Positions 62,437 to 64,000 of a stretch of DNA of 64,000 nucleotides are shown piece by piece. This stretch comes from DMER64 sp964542305 (GTDB taxonomy: Bacteria > Bacteroidota > Bacteroidia > Bacteroidales > UBA932): assembly GCA_964542305.1 (NCBI GenBank), contig CAZITX010000003.1, forward strand, positions 78,897-142,896, in the 5' to 3' direction. Numbering within the stretch: the stretch's first letter is position 1; the number at the start of each line of letters is the position of its first letter. The translations under genes were made by a program, and so were the position numbers. The notes under the pieces were generated by a model that ran no database searches, was not told where the DNA came from, and worked only from the letters and a program-made list of their open reading frames with translations.

Positions 62437-62735
62437 TTTCAAATGGACTGATTTCAAATGGACTGACTGATTTCAAATGGAGTTTGACTGCGCCACAGAC
62501 CCACATTTGTGCGCCAAAGNNNNNNNNNNNNNNNNNNNNNNNNNNNNNNNNNNNNNNNNNNNNNNNNNNNNNNNNNNNNNNNNNNNNNNNNNNNNNNNNN
62601 NNNNNNNNNNNNNNNNNNNACTGATTTCAAATGGAGTTTGACTGCGCCACAGACCCACATTTGTGCGCCAAAGACTGATTTCAAATGGAGTTTGACTGCG
62701 CCACAGACCCACATTTGTGCGCCAAAGATTCCATA
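62432..62735. repeat. 54-bp tandem repeat array with short partial copies, split by an assembly gap
   Basis: Three identical 54-bp units are seen at 62466-62519, 62620-62673 and 62674-62727. Two 15-bp partial copies (the first 15 bases of the unit) lie before them at 62432-62446 and 62447-62461, followed by a 4-base fragment. The first partial copy includes the lepA stop codon. Inside each unit the string TGCGCCAnAGAC occurs twice. No other feature is seen between lepA and the DUF2812 gene. Confidence 0.93.
62520..62619. other. Assembly gap (100 N)
   Basis: Exactly 100 N between two 54-bp repeat units, the conventional placeholder for a gap of unknown length. The true copy number of the repeat is therefore unknown. 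Confidence 0.97.
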
Positions 62736-63314
62736 TTAGTTGCAGGTGTACAGATCTTTGATGGCCGCTTTCACTTTTTTGTTTATCCTGTTAAGATAGG
62801 GTGATGCCAAAAGTATAAGAACGGAGGTGCCAAAGCTCATCCCTACGCAAAATCCCTTAAAAAACTCAACAACAGGAACGGATTCCAGATGTTCCAGGCT
62901 GAAGATGGCAACAAGACATAGGGCTATGACCACAACAAAAGCATGTCTGAGTTTGTTGAAAAAGTCTTGGATCTTGAGCATGTGTGTGAGATTATATAAA
63001 GGCCTGTTTGCCGGGTCAAACCGGCAATCGTCCGTTTTGCAGCGGAGATACACCCAGTTGATGCATTCACCAACGACCTCTATCCCGGTTTCCCGCAAAA
63101 AATCAAGATAGGATCTGCTTTCCGGAGAATGCATATCTTTCTCCAGTAACTCCAGCCGGTATGTGTATTCTCCCGGTGTTCCTTTTTCAAACACATATTT
63201 TCTGAATCCGGTCCGGATGAGCATCCATCCGTCTTCAGCCATCTGGTTGATCCAGTTCTCTTCTTTTTCATATTCCCATAAAAAGAAGATCTTTCTAACA
63301 TTTTTTGTCTTCAT
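62736..63314 (-). CDS. DUF2812 domain-containing membrane protein
   Basis: 192 residues. The N-terminal soluble part (about 1-115) shows the DUF2812 pattern KIFFLWEYEKEENWINQMA followed by a beta-rich segment ending in C-x-x-D-D-C-R. Two transmembrane helices follow (about 124-142 and 153-173) and a short basic tail. DUF2812 genes are commonly paired with PadR regulators, as here with a 2-base gap. The function is unknown; envelope stress or drug response is often suspected. It is the downstream gene of the PadR unit. Confidence 0.82.
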   Translation of the reverse strand: MKTKNVRKIFFLWEYEKEENWINQMAEDGWMLIRTGFRKYVFEKGTPGEYTYRLELLEKDMHSPESRSYLDFLRETGIEVVGECINWVYLRCKTDDCRFDPANRPLYNLTHMLKIQDFFNKLRHAFVVVIALCLVAIFSLEHLESVPVVEFFKGFCVGMSFGTSVLILLASPYLNRINKKVKAAIKDLYTCN

Positions 63315-63316
63315 TC

Positions 63317-63643
63317 CTATAAATTAACATTAATGATCTTTTCACCATTTTCCACAAGTTCACGTAACCGGGCAAGTTCCTTACTTACGGCCATTCTGCC
63401 GGTTTCTGTTATTTCATATTCTTTGCGGCGACTGTCTTCTGCCGCCGGCAGGGCTTTTATCCAACCTTTTTCCAGCATGGAAGAAATGGCCCCATAGAGA
63501 GTCCCGGCCGACAGGACAAGTCTACCGTCGGTCAGTCTTTTGGTCTCCTGCATGATCCCATATCCGTGAAGCGGCGTATGCAAAGCCAGCAAAGTGTAAA
63601 AGACAGCTTCTGTCAATACAATGTTGTCTTCAGTATTTGTCAT
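63317..63643 (-). CDS. PadR-family transcriptional regulator
   Basis: 108-residue winged-helix protein. LTEAVFYTLLALHTPLHGYGIM, LSAGTLYGAISSMLEKGWI and RRKEYEITETGRMA are the hallmark segments; the short C-terminal helix is the dimerisation part of the PadR-s2 type. Such proteins are usually repressors of their own operon and release DNA on binding a small molecule. It is followed by the DUF2812 gene. Confidence 0.93.
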   Translation of the reverse strand: MTNTEDNIVLTEAVFYTLLALHTPLHGYGIMQETKRLTDGRLVLSAGTLYGAISSMLEKGWIKALPAAEDSRRKEYEITETGRMAVSKELARLRELVENGEKIINVNL

Positions 63644-63649
63644 ATCATT

Positions 63650-63685
63650 CTTATTTTATTCCGGGTGCTTATTTTATTCCGGGTG
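63650..63685. repeat. 18-bp perfect direct duplication in the PadR leader
   Basis: 63650-63667 and 63668-63685 are identical, each ending in CCGGGTG, and lie 6-42 bases upstream of the PadR ATG, between promoter and start. A further 7-base pair of direct repeats, GCCGTTA at 63685-63691 and 63700-63706, lies 15 bases apart just beside the promoter octamer. Placement suits an autoregulatory operator, although the 18-bp unit is not palindromic. Confidence 0.8.
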
Positions 63686-63706
63686 CCGTTATATCGGAAG
63701 CCGTTA

Positions 63707-63714
63707 CAAAGGTA
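63707..63714 (-). promoter_or_regulatory. -7 promoter element TACCTTTG of padR-DUF2812
   Basis: Exact octamer on the minus strand, 63 bases upstream of the PadR ATG, with the direct repeats in the leader between them. Confidence 0.52.
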
Positions 63715-63730
63715 GGCGATATATTTTAAT

Positions 63731-63868
63731 ATGCAAAAAAAGTTACAAGTAGACCCTTCAACGCTACAGGGGAGAAAGTTTCAGGAAGAAATCTCAGGTG
63801 GAAACTTTCGCACCATTCTCAGCGGGCTGACAGCAATACGCGTAACAAGTGGAATTAACTACAGATAG
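63731..63868 (+). CDS. Doubtful small ORF (45 residues)
   Basis: An ATG at 63731 opens 45 codons to a TAG at 63866-63868. The sequence is basic at the start (MQKKLQ) and resembles nothing I know. A TATATTTT stretch at 63720-63727 is one base from the promoter consensus. It may be a chance frame or a fragment of a decayed gene; it is listed only so that it is not lost. Confidence 0.25.
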   Translation: MQKKLQVDPSTLQGRKFQEEISGGNFRTILSGLTAIRVTSGINYR

Positions 63869-63879
63869 AAAACCTGCCC

Positions 63880-64000
63880 TTTTTGAGGATGAACCGGGGT
63901 TTTTTGCCGATCCATCCTCATTTAGGCCGGTTTTTGAGGATGAACCGAGGTTTTTTGCCGATCCATCCTCATGGAAGCCCCTTTTTGAGGATGAACCGAG
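63880..64000. repeat. 51-bp tandem array with an internal hairpin, truncated by the window end
   Basis: Units start at 63880, 63931 and 63982, a strict 51-bp period. The first two are complete and differ mainly in their last ten bases; the third is cut at 64000. Each unit contains the perfect dyad TGAGGATG / CATCCTCA (63884-63891 and 63913-63920 in unit 1), which can extend with mismatches into a stem around a T-rich loop. It looks like a REP-type intergenic element. Confidence 0.88.

Larger units (their letters stand above)
63644..64000. other. 357-base terminal region: PadR leader, tiny ORF, hairpin array
   Basis: This stretch has no gene that I can support firmly. It holds an 18-bp tandem duplication and the PadR promoter, a 45-codon frame of doubtful status, and the start of a 51-bp hairpin array that leaves the window. 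Each is listed separately. Confidence 0.7.

Noticed and set aside
62454..62714. Open frames on both strands made of 18-residue repeats
   Set aside because: They exist only because the 54-bp repeat has a length divisible by three, and they run through the N gap. No start signal or promoter supports them.
62432..62735. CRISPR array
   Set aside because: Units are directly contiguous and identical over their whole length, with no variable spacers and no cas genes nearby.
63880..64000. CRISPR array or coding repeat at the window end
   Set aside because: The variable parts are only about ten bases per unit and the dyad is inside the conserved part in a REP-like way. A frame is open through the units but has no independent support.

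Overview
The window looks like a metagenome-assembled or draft contig of an uncultivated member of the Bacteroidota, most likely Bacteroidales. The evidence is a CarboxypepD_reg-type TonB-dependent receptor, an S46 dipeptidyl-peptidase, BACON and LRR lipoproteins, a DUF4251 protein, a b558-type succinate dehydrogenase flavoprotein, a Bacteroidota-type Mrp ATPase, and many -7 promoter octamers of the form TAnnTTTG (mostly TACCTTTG) in front of genes. A run of exactly 100 N at 62520-62619 marks a scaffold gap. Only one RNA gene, tRNA-Ala(GGC), was seen. No phage, transposase, CRISPR or recognisable defence locus was found.

Layout. 1-8.8 kb: a partial unknown gene, a TonB-dependent receptor, mnmG-ybeY, tRNA-Ala, and two near-identical TonB energy transducers flanking hflX, then an alpha/beta hydrolase. 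8.8-12.1 kb: an unknown lipoprotein and sdhA-sdhB with no adjacent cytochrome subunit. 12.1-20.1 kb: one tight run encoding a NamZ-like exo-muramidase, a DUF4251 protein, a GH20 hexosaminidase, a two-subunit molybdenum hydroxylase and a small membrane protein. 20.3-31.1 kb: ruvB, a secreted Ntn hydrolase, mfd, an outer-membrane protein, a TPR-like protein, lptC and a PpiD-like chaperone, i.e. DNA repair joined to envelope biogenesis. 31.1-37.9 kb: ychF, an exo/endonuclease-family protein, mutS, a MacB-type permease, rsmA. 37.9-46.1 kb: a serine hydrolase, aspS, thyA-folA, a YfhO-type membrane protein and a sodium symporter. 46.1-53.5 kb: a giant LRR lipoprotein, mrp, an S46 peptidase, rnhB. 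53.5-57.1 kb: an unusual EF-G paralogue, lolD, trmN6. 57.1-62.4 kb: a split transketolase followed by an ECF sigma factor, its probable anti-sigma protein and a Spy-like periplasmic protein; lepA lies divergently. 62.4-64 kb: a 54-bp tandem array interrupted by the gap, a DUF2812/PadR pair and a 51-bp hairpin array running off the end.

Most of the window is core housekeeping. The points most worth a second look are the EF-G paralogue that lacks the catalytic histidine and the NKxD motif, the divergent promoters whose two -7 octamers face each other at a fixed 13-bp distance, the near-leaderless promoters that decide several gene starts, the two in-phase tandem arrays around the PadR pair, and the joining of muropeptide glycosidases to a molybdenum hydroxylase. 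All calls come from reading the sequence. No database search was possible.
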